From Eubacteriales bacterium (lineage in GTDB: Bacteria > Bacillota > Clostridia > Lachnospirales > Lachnospiraceae), in the NCBI GenBank assembly GCA_030524135.1, contig JAUNHA010000002.1, positions 1 to 64,000 of the forward strand: a stretch of 64,000 nt of DNA, read 5' to 3'. Shown here in pieces: positions 8,672 through 17,896 of the stretch (position 1 is the stretch's first letter; every line of letters begins with the position of its first letter). Below the pieces are notes generated by a model, which worked only from the letters and a program-made list of their open reading frames with translations, ran no database searches and was not told the origin of the DNA. Both the position numbers and the translations under genes were made by a program.

Positions 8672-9370
8672 ATGTTAGCTTTTATCGGAGCCATGGAAGA
8701 CGAGGTTGCGGGCATCCGCGCGGCTCTTTCCGACACGGAGGCAAAAGAATATGCAGGAAGGACTGTGATCGAGGGAACCTATCAGGGGGCGCGCGCCGTC
8801 ATCGTTCAAGCCGGGATCGGTAAGGTCAATGCAGCGCTGTGCACGCAGATGATCATCGACCGCTATGCCCCGTCCGCCATCATCAATACAGGCATTGCAG
8901 GAAGCCTCAACAGCAGTATCGCGATCGGGGATCTCGTGCTCTCCACCGACGCGGTAGAACATGATGTGGACGCGACGACCTTCGGTGACCCCGCCGGACA
9001 GGTACCAAATATGGATGTATTTTCTTTCACTGCGGATGAAGGACTGCGTGCGCTTGCGAAGGAAGCAGCGGCAGCCGTCCTTCCGGATGTCGGCTGTCAT
9101 GAGGGCCGCGTGCTGACCGGCGATCAGTTCATCAGCTCACAGGAAAAGAAGGACTGGCTGGTAAACACCTTTGCAGGCGACTGCTGCGAAATGGAGGGCG
9201 GCGCGATCGCACAGGTCTGCCATGTAAATAAAGTTCCCTTCCTTATTATACGCGCGATCTCCGACAGCGCGGATAACTCCGCACACATGGACTATCCCGC
9301 ATTTGAACAGATGGCGATCGCAAATTCAGTAAAACTGGCTTTAGAGCTTATTCGCAGAAGTGCGGAATAA
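8672..9370 (+). CDS. mtnN: 5'-methylthioadenosine/S-adenosylhomocysteine nucleosidase
   Basis: 232 residues. It hydrolyses MTA, SAH and 5'-deoxyadenosine to adenine plus the ribose product, recycling methylation and polyamine by-products. The family's catalytic residues are present: Glu11 in GAMEDEV, Glu175 in CCEMEGGAIAQVC and the general acid Asp198 in RAISDSAD. The start is fixed by TGGAGG 5 nt before the ATG; an in-frame extension upstream would swallow this site. SAM synthase is encoded 1.5 kb downstream on the other strand, so two SAM-cycle genes lie close together. The TSCPD gene follows 30 nt later and is probably co-transcribed. Confidence 0.94.
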   Translation: MLAFIGAMEDEVAGIRAALSDTEAKEYAGRTVIEGTYQGARAVIVQAGIGKVNAALCTQMIIDRYAPSAIINTGIAGSLNSSIAIGDLVLSTDAVEHDVDATTFGDPAGQVPNMDVFSFTADEGLRALAKEAAAAVLPDVGCHEGRVLTGDQFISSQEKKDWLVNTFAGDCCEMEGGAIAQVCHVNKVPFLIIRAISDSADNSAHMDYPAFEQMAIANSVKLALELIRRSAE

Positions 9371-9400
9371 TTAAGGAAATATTTTTTAGGAGGCAATCTC

Positions 9401-9664
9401 ATGCATTACGATTTTATCCCATCGGGCATCTGCGCCCAGAAAATTTCTTTTGACCTCGAAGACGGGATCGTACATAATCTCGTTTTTGAACGCGGCTGCA
9501 ACGGAAACCTGAAGGCGATCGGAAAGCTCGTCGAAGGAAAGCCGGCTGCGGAGGTCGCGGCATTGCTTGCAGGAAACACCTGCGGTCCGAAGCAGACTTC
9601 TTGCACGGACCAGCTCTCGATCGGTCTCAGAAAAGCGCTCAGCGGAGAGCTGTCACAGGACTGA
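9401..9664 (+). CDS. TSCPD-domain small protein (TIGR03905 type)
   Basis: 87-residue single-domain protein. The TSCPD domain occupies nearly the whole length and shows the family pattern: a CNGNLKAIG segment, then CGPKQTSCTDQLSIGLRKAL. The same domain is found at the C-terminus of some ribonucleotide reductases, where its cysteines may bind metal, but the stand-alone protein has no assigned role. AGGAGG lies 8 nt before the ATG. It follows mtnN by 30 nt and ends in a terminator, so the two form a likely bicistronic unit. Confidence 0.85.
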   Translation: MHYDFIPSGICAQKISFDLEDGIVHNLVFERGCNGNLKAIGKLVEGKPAAEVAALLAGNTCGPKQTSCTDQLSIGLRKALSGELSQD

Positions 9665-9701
9665 TCCTGCACAGATCTTTCGCCGTCTGTTTCAGGCGGC
9701 A

Positions 9702-9742
9702 AAAAACAGAGCAGCACCGGGAACGTGCCGCTCTGTTTTTAT
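9702..9742. terminator. Bidirectional terminator between TSCPD gene and murG
   Basis: AAAAACAGAGC pairs with GCTCTGTTTTT around an inner stem (AGCAC/GTGCC). The arms give A-tract/T-tract flanks on both strands, and the two neighbouring genes converge here. Confidence 0.85.
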
Positions 9743-9766
9743 ATAACACAGAATTTTATTGCGCGC

Positions 9767-10855
9767 TTATTCTGCGCCCTGCTTTTCTTTTTTATCCGTA
9801 ATCTCATCGATCAGACTGATGATGGTGTCCACACCGTTTGACTGCGGACTCCGTTCCATTGCTGAAATATACGTTTCACGGTTCTTCCAGAGCTTCTCTA
9901 CCGCAGCGCACAGCGCATCATCGCTCAGTTTTTCTTCCTCCAGGACCTCGGAAAATCCCTGCCGCTCAAAGGAACGCGCGTTCAGAATCTGATCTCCGCG
10001 GCTTGCGGAGGTTCCGAGCGGAATGAGCAGATTGGGCTTTCTCAGCGCGAGGATCTCGCAGATCGCATTTGCACCTGCACGCGAGATCATCAGATCCGCC
10101 GCCGCAAACAGATCCTTAAGCGGTTCGCTCACATACTCATACTGCACATATCCATCCGTTCCCTTTAATCTTTCATCCAGATTTCCCTTTCCGCAGATAT
10201 GAATCAGGTCAAACGTCTCAAGGAGCCGCGGGAGCGCGCTGCGCACCGCCTCATTGACGCGTACCGAGCCAAGCGATCCGCCGATCACAAGGATGACCGG
10301 TCTGCTGCCGGAAAATCCGGCATAGGAAAGCCCTGCTTCGCGGGATCCCTTCAGGATCTCCGCGCGGATCGGGGAGCCGGAAAGCACCGCCTTCTCCTTT
10401 GGAAGCAGGCGCACCGTCTCCGGAAAGTTGCAGCAGATCTTCGTGCATGAGGGCATGGACAGCTTATTGGCAAGCCCCGGGGTCATATCGGATTCATGCG
10501 CGATCACCGGTACATGGCTGTTCTTCGCCGCCATCGTCACCGGTACAGCGACAAATCCGCCCTTCGAGAAGATCACGTCGGGCTTAAACTCCTTTATAAT
10601 ACGCTTTGCCTGCGCATATCCCCTGAGCACCCGGAACGGATCTGTAAAGTTTTTCAGGTCAAAATAACGTCTCAGCTTGCCGGAGGCGATCCCCCGGTAG
10701 GCAATGCCCGCTTTTTCGATCAGTTCTTTTTCGATTCCGTTATAGGAGCCGATGTAAAGGATCTCGTATCCGTGTTCCTGAAGCTTCGGAATGAGCGCAA
10801 GATTGGGCGTTACATGTCCTGCCGTTCCACCGCCTGTCAGAATGATGCGTTTCAT
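9767..10855 (-). CDS. murG: MurG: UDP-GlcNAc-lipid I N-acetylglucosaminyltransferase
   Basis: 362 residues, GT28 family. It transfers GlcNAc from UDP-GlcNAc to lipid I to make lipid II on the inner face of the membrane, the last cytoplasmic step of peptidoglycan precursor synthesis. The N-terminal [11 protein letters not shown] loop, the [13 protein letters not shown] loop at the start of the C-terminal domain and the [12 protein letters not shown] donor-binding motif are all visible. The last residues (KKEKQGAE) are a charged tail. The gene starts 5 nt after metK stops and is probably co-transcribed with it, which is an unusual partnership since murG normally sits in the dcw cluster. Confidence 0.95.
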   Translation of the reverse strand: MKRIILTGGGTAGHVTPNLALIPKLQEHGYEILYIGSYNGIEKELIEKAGIAYRGIASGKLRRYFDLKNFTDPFRVLRGYAQAKRIIKEFKPDVIFSKGGFVAVPVTMAAKNSHVPVIAHESDMTPGLANKLSMPSCTKICCNFPETVRLLPKEKAVLSGSPIRAEILKGSREAGLSYAGFSGSRPVILVIGGSLGSVRVNEAVRSALPRLLETFDLIHICGKGNLDERLKGTDGYVQYEYVSEPLKDLFAAADLMISRAGANAICEILALRKPNLLIPLGTSASRGDQILNARSFERQGFSEVLEEEKLSDDALCAAVEKLWKNRETYISAMERSPQSNGVDTIISLIDEITDKKEKQGAE

Positions 10856-10860
10856 TTTTC

Positions 10861-12069
10861 TTATGCCTCCACTGCCGCCTTAAGTGCCTCTGCCTTATCC
10901 GTCCGCTCCCATGGAAGATCAATATCCGTTCTTCCGAAGTGTCCGTACGCAGCGGTCTGCTTGTAGATCGGTCTTCTCAGATCCAGCATGCGGATGATAC
11001 CTGCCGGACGGAAATCAAATACCTTGCGGAGCGCCTCTGTCAGCTTCTCATCGCTTACCTTTCCCGTACCGAATGTATCCACCATCACAGAGGTCGGACG
11101 CGCTACGCCGATCGCATAGCTCAGCTGTATCTCGCAGCGGTCTGCAAGACCTGCCGCCACGATGTTCTTTGCCGCATAACGCGCCGCATAGCATGCGGAG
11201 CGGTCTACCTTTGTCGGGTCCTTTCCGGAGAATGCGCCGCCGCCGTGACGCGCCATGCCGCCGTAGGTGTCCACAATGATCTTCCTGCCGGTAAGACCGG
11301 AATCGCCCTGCGGTCCTCCGATCACAAAACGCCCCGTCGGATTGATGAAGTATTTTGTATCTGCATCCGTCATCTCTCCGGGAATGACCGGATCGATCAC
11401 GTATTTTCTGATATCCGCCTCGATCTGCTCGTGTGTAACGTCCGGATTGTGCTGGGTTGAGATAACCACCGCTTCAATGCGGACCGGATGGTTATGCTCA
11501 TCATACTCCACGGTCACCTGGGACTTGCCGTCCGGACGGAGATATTTGAGCGTTCCGTTCTTTCTGACCTCTGAAAGCTGTCTGGTCAGCTTATGCGCAA
11601 GTACGATCGGATACGGCATCAGCTCCTCGGTTTCATTGCAGGCATATCCGAACATCATGCCCTGATCGCCCGCTCCGATCGCCTCGATCTCCTCCTCGCT
11701 CATCTGCCCTTCCTGCGGCTTCCTTGCCTCGAGCGCCTTGTTGACACCCATGGCAATATCGCCCGACTGTTCGTCAAGACTTACGATCACACCACAAGTA
11801 TCGCAATCAAATCCATACTTTGCACGGTCATAACCGATACTTCTTACGGTTTCTCTCACAATTTTCTGAATATCTGCATAGGCCGTTGTTGTCACCTCAC
11901 CCATGACAAGCACAAGGCCTGTCGTACACGCGGTCTCGCACGCTACGCGGCTCATCGGATCCTGACGCAGAAGCTCATCCAGAATCGCATCGGAGATCTG
12001 ATCGCAGATCTTATCCGGATGTCCTTCAGTTACGCTTTCCGAAGTAAATAAATGTCTTTCTTCGCTCAT
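10861..12069 (-). CDS. metK: S-adenosylmethionine synthase
   Basis: 402 residues, full length. It makes SAM from methionine and ATP. The signatures are [16 protein letters not shown] near the N-terminus, [12 protein letters not shown] in the ATP site and [17 protein letters not shown] near residue 280. A long leader precedes the gene and carries a SAM-I riboswitch followed by a transcription terminator, so expression should fall when SAM is abundant. A sigma-A-like promoter lies at 12366-12394. murG follows directly downstream. Confidence 0.97.
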   Translation of the reverse strand: MSEERHLFTSESVTEGHPDKICDQISDAILDELLRQDPMSRVACETACTTGLVLVMGEVTTTAYADIQKIVRETVRSIGYDRAKYGFDCDTCGVIVSLDEQSGDIAMGVNKALEARKPQEGQMSEEEIEAIGAGDQGMMFGYACNETEELMPYPIVLAHKLTRQLSEVRKNGTLKYLRPDGKSQVTVEYDEHNHPVRIEAVVISTQHNPDVTHEQIEADIRKYVIDPVIPGEMTDADTKYFINPTGRFVIGGPQGDSGLTGRKIIVDTYGGMARHGGGAFSGKDPTKVDRSACYAARYAAKNIVAAGLADRCEIQLSYAIGVARPTSVMVDTFGTGKVSDEKLTEALRKVFDFRPAGIIRMLDLRRPIYKQTAAYGHFGRTDIDLPWERTDKAEALKAAVEA

Positions 12070-12137
12070 TTCCTCTCTCCTTTCTTTGGTCCTGCACCAT
12101 ATTCCGGTGCACAGGCATCCCTTTGCGGGAATTCCAC

Positions 12138-12170
12138 GATAAAACGCCGTGTTCCTCGAACACGGCGTTG
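12138..12170 (-). terminator. Riboswitch-controlled terminator in metK leader
   Basis: Reading the minus strand, AACGCCGTGTTC-GAG-GAACACGGCGTT is a perfect 12-bp stem followed by TTTT. It lies just downstream of the SAM-I aptamer. A competing hairpin, GTTGAAT/ATTCAAC at 12167-12188, overlaps its 5' arm and could serve as anti-terminator. Confidence 0.88.
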
Positions 12171-12188
12171 AATGATCTTTTATTCAAC

Positions 12189-12295
12189 CTTGTTGTTCGA
12201 AACTGATCTGCTTCGCTCAGGCGGGCACCTTCCGCTTCCGCGGGGTTGCCGTGACTTCACCGGTCCTATGTACCTCCATCACTCTGAACAAGGAA
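12189..12295 (-). ncRNA. SAM-I (S-box) riboswitch aptamer upstream of metK
   Basis: On the minus strand the closing helix is CTTGTTC with GAACAACAAG. Between them are the S-box landmarks in order: CAGAGTGATGGAGG, GGTGAAGTCACGGCAACC and AAGGTGCCCGCC. These are the conserved core segments of the SAM-I class, which binds S-adenosylmethionine and promotes formation of the downstream terminator. Placement directly in front of SAM synthase is the classical S-box arrangement. Confidence 0.92.
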
Positions 12296-12365
12296 TTCCC
12301 TTATCAAATTGTATCTGCAGCAGTTTCCTTTTTCTGGACTTTTCCGGACGTCTGCCGCGTCACTT

Positions 12366-12394
12366 ACTATACCACATGCCGCCCGCTTTTACAA
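12366..12394 (-). promoter_or_regulatory. Sigma-A-type promoter of metK leader
   Basis: The minus strand has TTGTAA, a 17-nt spacer and TATAGT. The -10 box lies about 70 nt upstream of the aptamer. The -35 box overlaps the stop codon of the ABC-2 permease gene (12389-12391). Confidence 0.6.
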
Positions 12395-13252
12395 GTGCCG
12401 CTCCGCAAAGATTTTCCGCTTCGGCGTAATGCGCACGACGGACAGCATGACCAGAAACACGCTTCCGGTAAGCTGTGAAGCCAGACTGAGCGGAACAAAA
12501 TAGCGTATGAACGCGCCTTCAGGCTCAAGCGACAGATAAGCAAATATGTTTGTAAGCACGGCATCTCTTCCCGTCTGCCGTGCGATCAGGCTCCCGACGC
12601 AGACAAGCGGATCCAGAAGCAGAAGATAAGCCGTATAATTATTTCCTTCTTCTACAAACGGACTGATGAGGAGACAAAGGACCGGAAGACCGATGCAGAC
12701 CGCAAACACGAACGCATAAGCCATGGCAGTGGCGCGCGCCGTATGCGCTGACAGCGCGCTCGCATACATGCCGATGCAGAGCAGCACGATCGCCTCCGCC
12801 GCAAACACAAACAGCATGACAGCCACCTCCGGAACGCTGATGCCCCCGTAAAGCAGCGGCAGAAGCATAGCCGGGATCGCGGATACAAGCAGCACGCAGA
12901 TCGTCCATGCCGATGCGCAGAGCTTCCCCGTTATGATATGAAACGGGCTCAGCTGCGTTGTCAGCATAAGGTCGAGCGTCTGCATTGACCGCTCCATACT
13001 GATGCTGCCCGCAGTCATCGCTGGCGTCACAAACAGCAGCAGAATAAATACGAGAAACGCAACAGCCGCATAGATGAGAAGAAATGCGCCGTAATCGCTT
13101 TGTGTTCCAAGCTTCATTCTGGTAATGATCCCGAATGTCCCGACGAGCGCCGCCAGAAACAGGATCATGTTGATGCCTGAAACCATGAGCGGAAGCCCGA
13201 AGCCGCGGCTCTGCACCGTAATTTCCCTTTTCAAGATCGGGTTAATACTCAT
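12389..13252 (-). CDS. ABC-2 type transporter permease
   Basis: 287 residues with six predicted membrane helices (for example near 20-40, 58-80, 105-130, 140-165, 172-200 and 250-270), typical of ABC-2 permeases. The QTLDLMLTTQLSPFHIITGK segment is the family's conserved cytoplasmic region between helices 2 and 3. It overlaps the ATP-binding subunit gene by 11 nt, which indicates translational coupling. The substrate cannot be told from sequence. The operon also encodes a two-component system and a large secreted membrane protein, so export of an envelope component, a peptide or an antibiotic is possible. Confidence 0.85.
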   Translation of the reverse strand: MSINPILKREITVQSRGFGLPLMVSGINMILFLAALVGTFGIITRMKLGTQSDYGAFLLIYAAVAFLVFILLLFVTPAMTAGSISMERSMQTLDLMLTTQLSPFHIITGKLCASAWTICVLLVSAIPAMLLPLLYGGISVPEVAVMLFVFAAEAIVLLCIGMYASALSAHTARATAMAYAFVFAVCIGLPVLCLLISPFVEEGNNYTAYLLLLDPLVCVGSLIARQTGRDAVLTNIFAYLSLEPEGAFIRYFVPLSLASQLTGSVFLVMLSVVRITPKRKIFAERHL

Positions 13253-14213
13253 CTTCTTCGCCCTCTCCGTTCCAGGAAAGAATCGTTCTTTCCTCCTTGT
13301 GTCCCGTCAGCTGCATAAAGAGCGCCTCCAGTGATCCCTTTTCACGTGAAAAGCTGCGGACGGGAATACCGGCACGCACCAGCGTTCCCAAAAGCTCCGC
13401 CTCTTTTTTCTGGCTGCCGCTGTAATTGATCATGATATCATTTCCCTTGATCGAAACGGATTTGACCTGCGGATCCGCCTTCAAAAGCCGGATGGTATCC
13501 GTTATCTTTGCAGCCACCGTGATCACCAGCGGGTTTTGCTCCGTGACGAGCTTCATGACCTCGCGCAGTCTTCCCGACAGAACAATCCGTCCCTGATCGA
13601 TGATTCCGATGTCCGTGCAGAGCTCTGAGATATCGCTCAGAATATGGGAGCTGATCAGAATCGTTTTCCCCTGATCCGACAGCTCACCTATGATCTGCTT
13701 GAATTCAAAACGCGTGCGCGGATCAAGCCCTGAGGTCGGCTCGTCCATGATCAGGATCTTCGGATCGTGCAGAAGCGCGCGTGCCAGCGACAGCTTCTGC
13801 TTCATTCCCCTTGAAAGCGCATCCACATAGAAATCCGCCCTGTCGGAGAGCTCTACGTACTCCAGGAGCTTTTCGATCCGCTGCCTTGCCACAAGCCCCG
13901 TGATCTGATAGCAGGAAGCAAAAAAATCCATATATTCGGAAACTTTGAGGTTGTTGTACACGCCAAAGCTGTCCGGCACATAGCCGATCCTCCGTTTAAG
14001 CCTCCGGTTGTCCGTGCCTGCTTCCATGCCGTCGATCGTTACAAGGCCCTCATCCGGATAAAGAATTCCCGCCATGATCTTGATCGCCGTCGTCTTTCCT
14101 GCACCGTTCGGTCCGACAAAGCCGTAGAGCGCGCCGTCGTCGATGCTCAGATCAAGACCGTCCAGCGCGCACAGCCTGCCGTAAAATTTCCTGACATTTT
14201 CCATCTTCAGCAT
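13242..14213 (-). CDS. ABC transporter ATP-binding protein
   Basis: 323 residues. A standard nucleotide-binding domain fills about residues 1-215, with Walker A GPNGAGKTT, signature LSRGMKQKLSLARAL and Walker B ILIMDEPTSGLD, followed by the H-loop SSHILSD. The remaining ~100 residues form a C-terminal extension, as in ABC-2 exporter ATPases of the CcmA/DrrA group. It lies 12 nt after the large exoprotein gene and overlaps the permease gene, so the three are probably one transport complex. Confidence 0.93.
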   Translation of the reverse strand: MLKMENVRKFYGRLCALDGLDLSIDDGALYGFVGPNGAGKTTAIKIMAGILYPDEGLVTIDGMEAGTDNRRLKRRIGYVPDSFGVYNNLKVSEYMDFFASCYQITGLVARQRIEKLLEYVELSDRADFYVDALSRGMKQKLSLARALLHDPKILIMDEPTSGLDPRTRFEFKQIIGELSDQGKTILISSHILSDISELCTDIGIIDQGRIVLSGRLREVMKLVTEQNPLVITVAAKITDTIRLLKADPQVKSVSIKGNDIMINYSGSQKKEAELLGTLVRAGIPVRSFSREKGSLEALFMQLTGHKEERTILSWNGEGEEDEY

Positions 14214-14225
14214 AGCATTTCTCCA

Positions 14226-16760
14226 TCACCCGTTTTCCGATCCGGTCACCATCGGAACCGGAAGGAACATGCGGCTTCCCTCCGCCTCGTTCTCATCCGG
14301 AATATAGCGCACGGTAATCGTGTTGGACGGGGACAGATACGGCGCAATCTCTTCGCTGTTCCAGCTCGTTTTCTGGCTGCTCAGCATATCATAAGAGCTG
14401 GTGCGGTAGTTGTAGAACGCCCTTGTTCCGCGGAACGGAATGAGCGTCTGCCCGTCCTTTGCAGTCTTTCCGGAAAATTCCTCTGAAAGACCGTTCAGTC
14501 TGAGTGCGGTTACCGTAATATCCGTGCCCAGCGCATATTCAAGTATCAGCGGGGTCGTACCGTCCGTTGTATTGCTTCCCGCCTCATAGCTGCCTGAAAT
14601 GAGCTTCGGCTCCCCGGACAGAGCAGAGCGGTACAGTTCATCTCCCTGCTGTGCGTTTACCGTCACGGTCTGAGCCACAAGCGTCGTTCCGTAGCATTCG
14701 ATTCCCTCCGTCAGGATTGAATTCGGAATGCTCTTCTGTTCCGCATCAAATGCGACCAGACGTCCGCCGCTGTAGTAATTTCCAAGCGTTTCCTCCAGAT
14801 AATAGAGAAGCAGACGCGTACAGGCAGACGCGCGTACATAGGCTTCGCTGTCCTGTGCTGTTTCTCCAAAGCGGGAAAGGCCGGTGATATATTCCGCCGT
14901 CAGCCTGTGTGCTCCCGTAGGACCATAGACTGCCGTATATCCCGAAAGATCCTTCGTCTGGCCCGCAGCAAGATCTCCGATCAGAATGATGCGCCCGTAC
15001 ATAAGCAGTGCCGCATCCGTATAATTCCGGCTGCCATGATTGGTCACGGTACCGCTTAAGACTTCATCAAAATACTGCAGGTCGACCTCCAGCTCTGAAG
15101 AGGTTTCCTCTTCGTCTCTTCCCGCGTGCAGTTCGAATATCTGCCCCTCAAACGGTTCCGTATTTTTCTCTTCGATAGAATGATTTTCCGGCAGCATGGA
15201 AATATTGATCTGTTTTTTCCTGTTTGTACCCCCGAACAGCGCTTCGGCAAGACTTTCGTCCGCTTCTGCCGGCGGGGTGTCCGGCATGACAGGCTGCACC
15301 ACATAATCCCCGGAAACGGAAAGTCTGACATCCTCCCGGAACGGCGAGGAAAAGCTGATGATCTCCGTTTCACTGAGCTTTCCACCGGAGCGTTCCTGAA
15401 TAACCGCATATTCAACGGACGGAGCTTCAAAGCGCTTTCCAAGACCTGCAAACCAGATCGCGCCTGCCGCCGCTGCGGAAAGCAGAAGCACTGCGAGGGA
15501 ATAATAGGATCCGAGCCCCTTCTGTCTGAGAAGCAGGTATGCACCCGGTCCCGCAAGCAGAACATACAGCACCGCAATAACCAGATATACGCTCATATCC
15601 GGCAGTCTGTCATATTCCAGAACATCGGTAAGCTCCCTGAGCGCCGCATAGTTTCCGCCGCCTTCTCCCACCGGGGAGGAAAGCTGCAGAAGACGCGCGC
15701 TTCCCAGTAGCGCCCGCAGCATATCGCCCGGATAATCGGTCTCCCGGATGCAGAATTCCCGGATATCGCAAAGATCAAACGCACAGATGCCGATCACGCC
15801 GCTGCCGGCGGAAAAGGTCGTAAGCACCGCCAGTTCCTCTGACTGCATTGCCTGAATCCCCTCCGGAGCGGAAACCTCCGAAACGGAAAGCGTCAGTCTG
15901 GCGCCATCCGGCGTATCCGTGCTGTACTTAAGCCCCATGTCCACATCTTTTGTCTCTGCCGGGCTTACCTCGACATCCTCAAGATAATCAGCGATCCCGC
16001 CAAGCGGATTTCTCATGCTGCCCGTACCGATCAGAAGCGTGCCCCCGCCCTCTGTCCAGTCATAAATGACACGCACCATTTCCGGGGAAAGACGGCTCAT
16101 CGTATAGTTACTGATCAGAATCACATCGAGCTGAGAAAATCCTTCCGCCGTGGCAGGGAAGTCCGCCGGATTTAAGGTCACGGTCCGCGTGCGGAGCGTG
16201 TAGGTTTCAACATTTATATTCAGTCCGCGGAAATAGGACAGCTCCTGCGGCGTATTGCTGAGGATGCCGATCAGGATCTCCCCTGTGCTCCCCTGTATGC
16301 TGATATCTGCCTGTTTTTCCGCAAGCAGGTTCCCGCTTTCATCATAAAGCCGCATCGAAGCCGTTCTCGCATTCTGCGTTACGGATATGGTTTCCCTGAG
16401 CTCCGCTGTTTCTCCCGCGGAAACATCTGCCGCAAAGCTGTAATTAAGCGTGCAGTCCGCTTCCGGGATGAATAGCTCAAGCCGTCCGGAAATATCCGCC
16501 TCCGTATGATTTACGATTTCCATCGTCACCGGCAGAAATCTGCCCGACTTCGCGGTATTCTGATATCCGTAATACAGGTTCAGTCCGATTCCCTCCTGCT
16601 CCTCCACAGTGGAGATCCGTACATTATTTTCCTCCGGCTGCGCATAGACCGGCTGCGCGGACAGCAGGAGCAGCACAAGGCAGATCAGCCCTTTTCGGAG
16701 CCTGCCAAAAAAGCTTCCGGCAGACCGTATGTTTTTTTCTCTCACATCATGCTCAATCAT
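14226..16760 (-). CDS. Large secreted/membrane protein associated with ABC-2 transporter
   Basis: 844 residues, no family recognised with certainty. A signal peptide covers residues 1-40 (cleavage likely after PVYA). An extracytoplasmic region of about 350 residues follows, with beta-rich segments and a part resembling class I glutamine-amidotransferase-like folds (VILISNYTMSRLSPEMVRVI, then GGGTLLIGTG). Two membrane helices lie near 387-408 and 418-440, and a second long extracytoplasmic part ends the protein. This layout resembles auxiliary subunits of GldFG/ABC-2 exporters (DUF4350-like), an inference from layout only. The start codon overlaps the kinase stop in ATGA, and the ATPase gene follows 12 nt later. 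Confidence 0.6.
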   Translation of the reverse strand: MIEHDVREKNIRSAGSFFGRLRKGLICLVLLLLSAQPVYAQPEENNVRISTVEEQEGIGLNLYYGYQNTAKSGRFLPVTMEIVNHTEADISGRLELFIPEADCTLNYSFAADVSAGETAELRETISVTQNARTASMRLYDESGNLLAEKQADISIQGSTGEILIGILSNTPQELSYFRGLNINVETYTLRTRTVTLNPADFPATAEGFSQLDVILISNYTMSRLSPEMVRVIYDWTEGGGTLLIGTGSMRNPLGGIADYLEDVEVSPAETKDVDMGLKYSTDTPDGARLTLSVSEVSAPEGIQAMQSEELAVLTTFSAGSGVIGICAFDLCDIREFCIRETDYPGDMLRALLGSARLLQLSSPVGEGGGNYAALRELTDVLEYDRLPDMSVYLVIAVLYVLLAGPGAYLLLRQKGLGSYYSLAVLLLSAAAAGAIWFAGLGKRFEAPSVEYAVIQERSGGKLSETEIISFSSPFREDVRLSVSGDYVVQPVMPDTPPAEADESLAEALFGGTNRKKQINISMLPENHSIEEKNTEPFEGQIFELHAGRDEEETSSELEVDLQYFDEVLSGTVTNHGSRNYTDAALLMYGRIILIGDLAAGQTKDLSGYTAVYGPTGAHRLTAEYITGLSRFGETAQDSEAYVRASACTRLLLYYLEETLGNYYSGGRLVAFDAEQKSIPNSILTEGIECYGTTLVAQTVTVNAQQGDELYRSALSGEPKLISGSYEAGSNTTDGTTPLILEYALGTDITVTALRLNGLSEEFSGKTAKDGQTLIPFRGTRAFYNYRTSSYDMLSSQKTSWNSEEIAPYLSPSNTITVRYIPDENEAEGSRMFLPVPMVTGSENG

Positions 16761-17896
16761 GCCCGCACAAAATTCTCCGCATTTTTATCGAAATGGATCT
16801 TCAGCCTTACGGTAAATACCGTTCCCGAAAGATCCGAGCTCACGGCAATGCTGCCGCCGTGCATCGTGACAATATCCTTTGCGATCGCAAGTCCCAGTCC
16901 TGTTCCGCCCGTCTGGGTCGAACGTGACTGGTCCACGCGGTAAAACTTATTAAAAATAAGCGGAATATCCTTCTCCGGAATAATATATCCGTAGTTGATG
17001 ACCTTCACCTCCACGGCATCATTTTCCTCTTCCGCGTTCACCCGCACCGTTACGCGCTTTCCGTCCGCGCCGTACTTGATCGCGTTTCCGATCAGATTTT
17101 CAAACAGGCGCGCAAGCAGTGTGCCGTCCGCCGCGATCTCGAGCGAAGGCACATTGGATTTAAGCTCGTAGGAAAGCCCCTTTTCCACGAAGTTCGGATA
17201 CGATTCCTCGAGGAGCTGGGACAGAAGCTTTACAATGTCCACATAGCTCACCTTCATCGTGATCTTGCCATAGCTGAGCTTTGTAAAGTCAAACAGATCC
17301 GTGATCAGCCGCTCAAGCCTGCGGGACTTGCTGCAGGCGATCGCAAGATACTTCTGCTGCATTTCCGCCGACAGGCTGACCTTGCCGCCGGACAGAAGCT
17401 CCAGATAACCGATGATCGACGTCAGCGGCGTCTTCAGATCGTGCGCAATATTCGTGATCAGATCCGTCTTTGACTGCTCCGCCTCCCGCTCGATCGCAAG
17501 GAGCTCTCTCAGCTCTTCCGTCATATGATTGATATTCACCGCCATTTCGGTAAACTCATCGTCTCCGTTTACCTCGATCTTCGTCTCCAGATTTCCCTTT
17601 GCGATCTCACGGATGCCTTCGGAAAGCCTGTCGATATAGCGAAGCGGTCTTCGCTGAAGCAGATAGAACAGCACGGCGAACAGAAGAATGCCCGAAAGCA
17701 GGTACAAAAAAACGGCAGCCGAACTGTGCATGCCGGAAACAGGCGTCCCCTCCGCAGAGCTGACGCCGGATATAAAACGCAGGAGCCTGCCCATATTGAA
17801 TATAAGCAGGCCCTCCGCGATGCAGGTAATAAATACAGCTATGATAATGCTCAGGATAAATCGCGTCCGGTAACGCCTCGTCACATCATTTTTCAA
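16757..17896 (-). CDS. Sensor histidine kinase (VanS-like)
   Basis: 379 residues. Two transmembrane helices (about 12-38 and 58-82) enclose only a short extracellular loop of about 20 residues, suggesting a ligand sensed at or in the membrane. A HAMP segment follows (RRPLRYIDRLSEGIREIAKG), then the phosphoacceptor helix with IAHDLKTPLTSIIGYL, and the ATPase domain with N box NLIGNAIKYG, the G boxes and GGTGLGLAIAKDI. It overlaps the response regulator gene by 11 nt, so the two form a cognate pair, and it precedes the transporter genes it probably controls. Confidence 0.92.
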   Translation of the reverse strand: MKNDVTRRYRTRFILSIIIAVFITCIAEGLLIFNMGRLLRFISGVSSAEGTPVSGMHSSAAVFLYLLSGILLFAVLFYLLQRRPLRYIDRLSEGIREIAKGNLETKIEVNGDDEFTEMAVNINHMTEELRELLAIEREAEQSKTDLITNIAHDLKTPLTSIIGYLELLSGGKVSLSAEMQQKYLAIACSKSRRLERLITDLFDFTKLSYGKITMKVSYVDIVKLLSQLLEESYPNFVEKGLSYELKSNVPSLEIAADGTLLARLFENLIGNAIKYGADGKRVTVRVNAEEENDAVEVKVINYGYIIPEKDIPLIFNKFYRVDQSRSTQTGGTGLGLAIAKDIVTMHGGSIAVSSDLSGTVFTVRLKIHFDKNAENFVRA

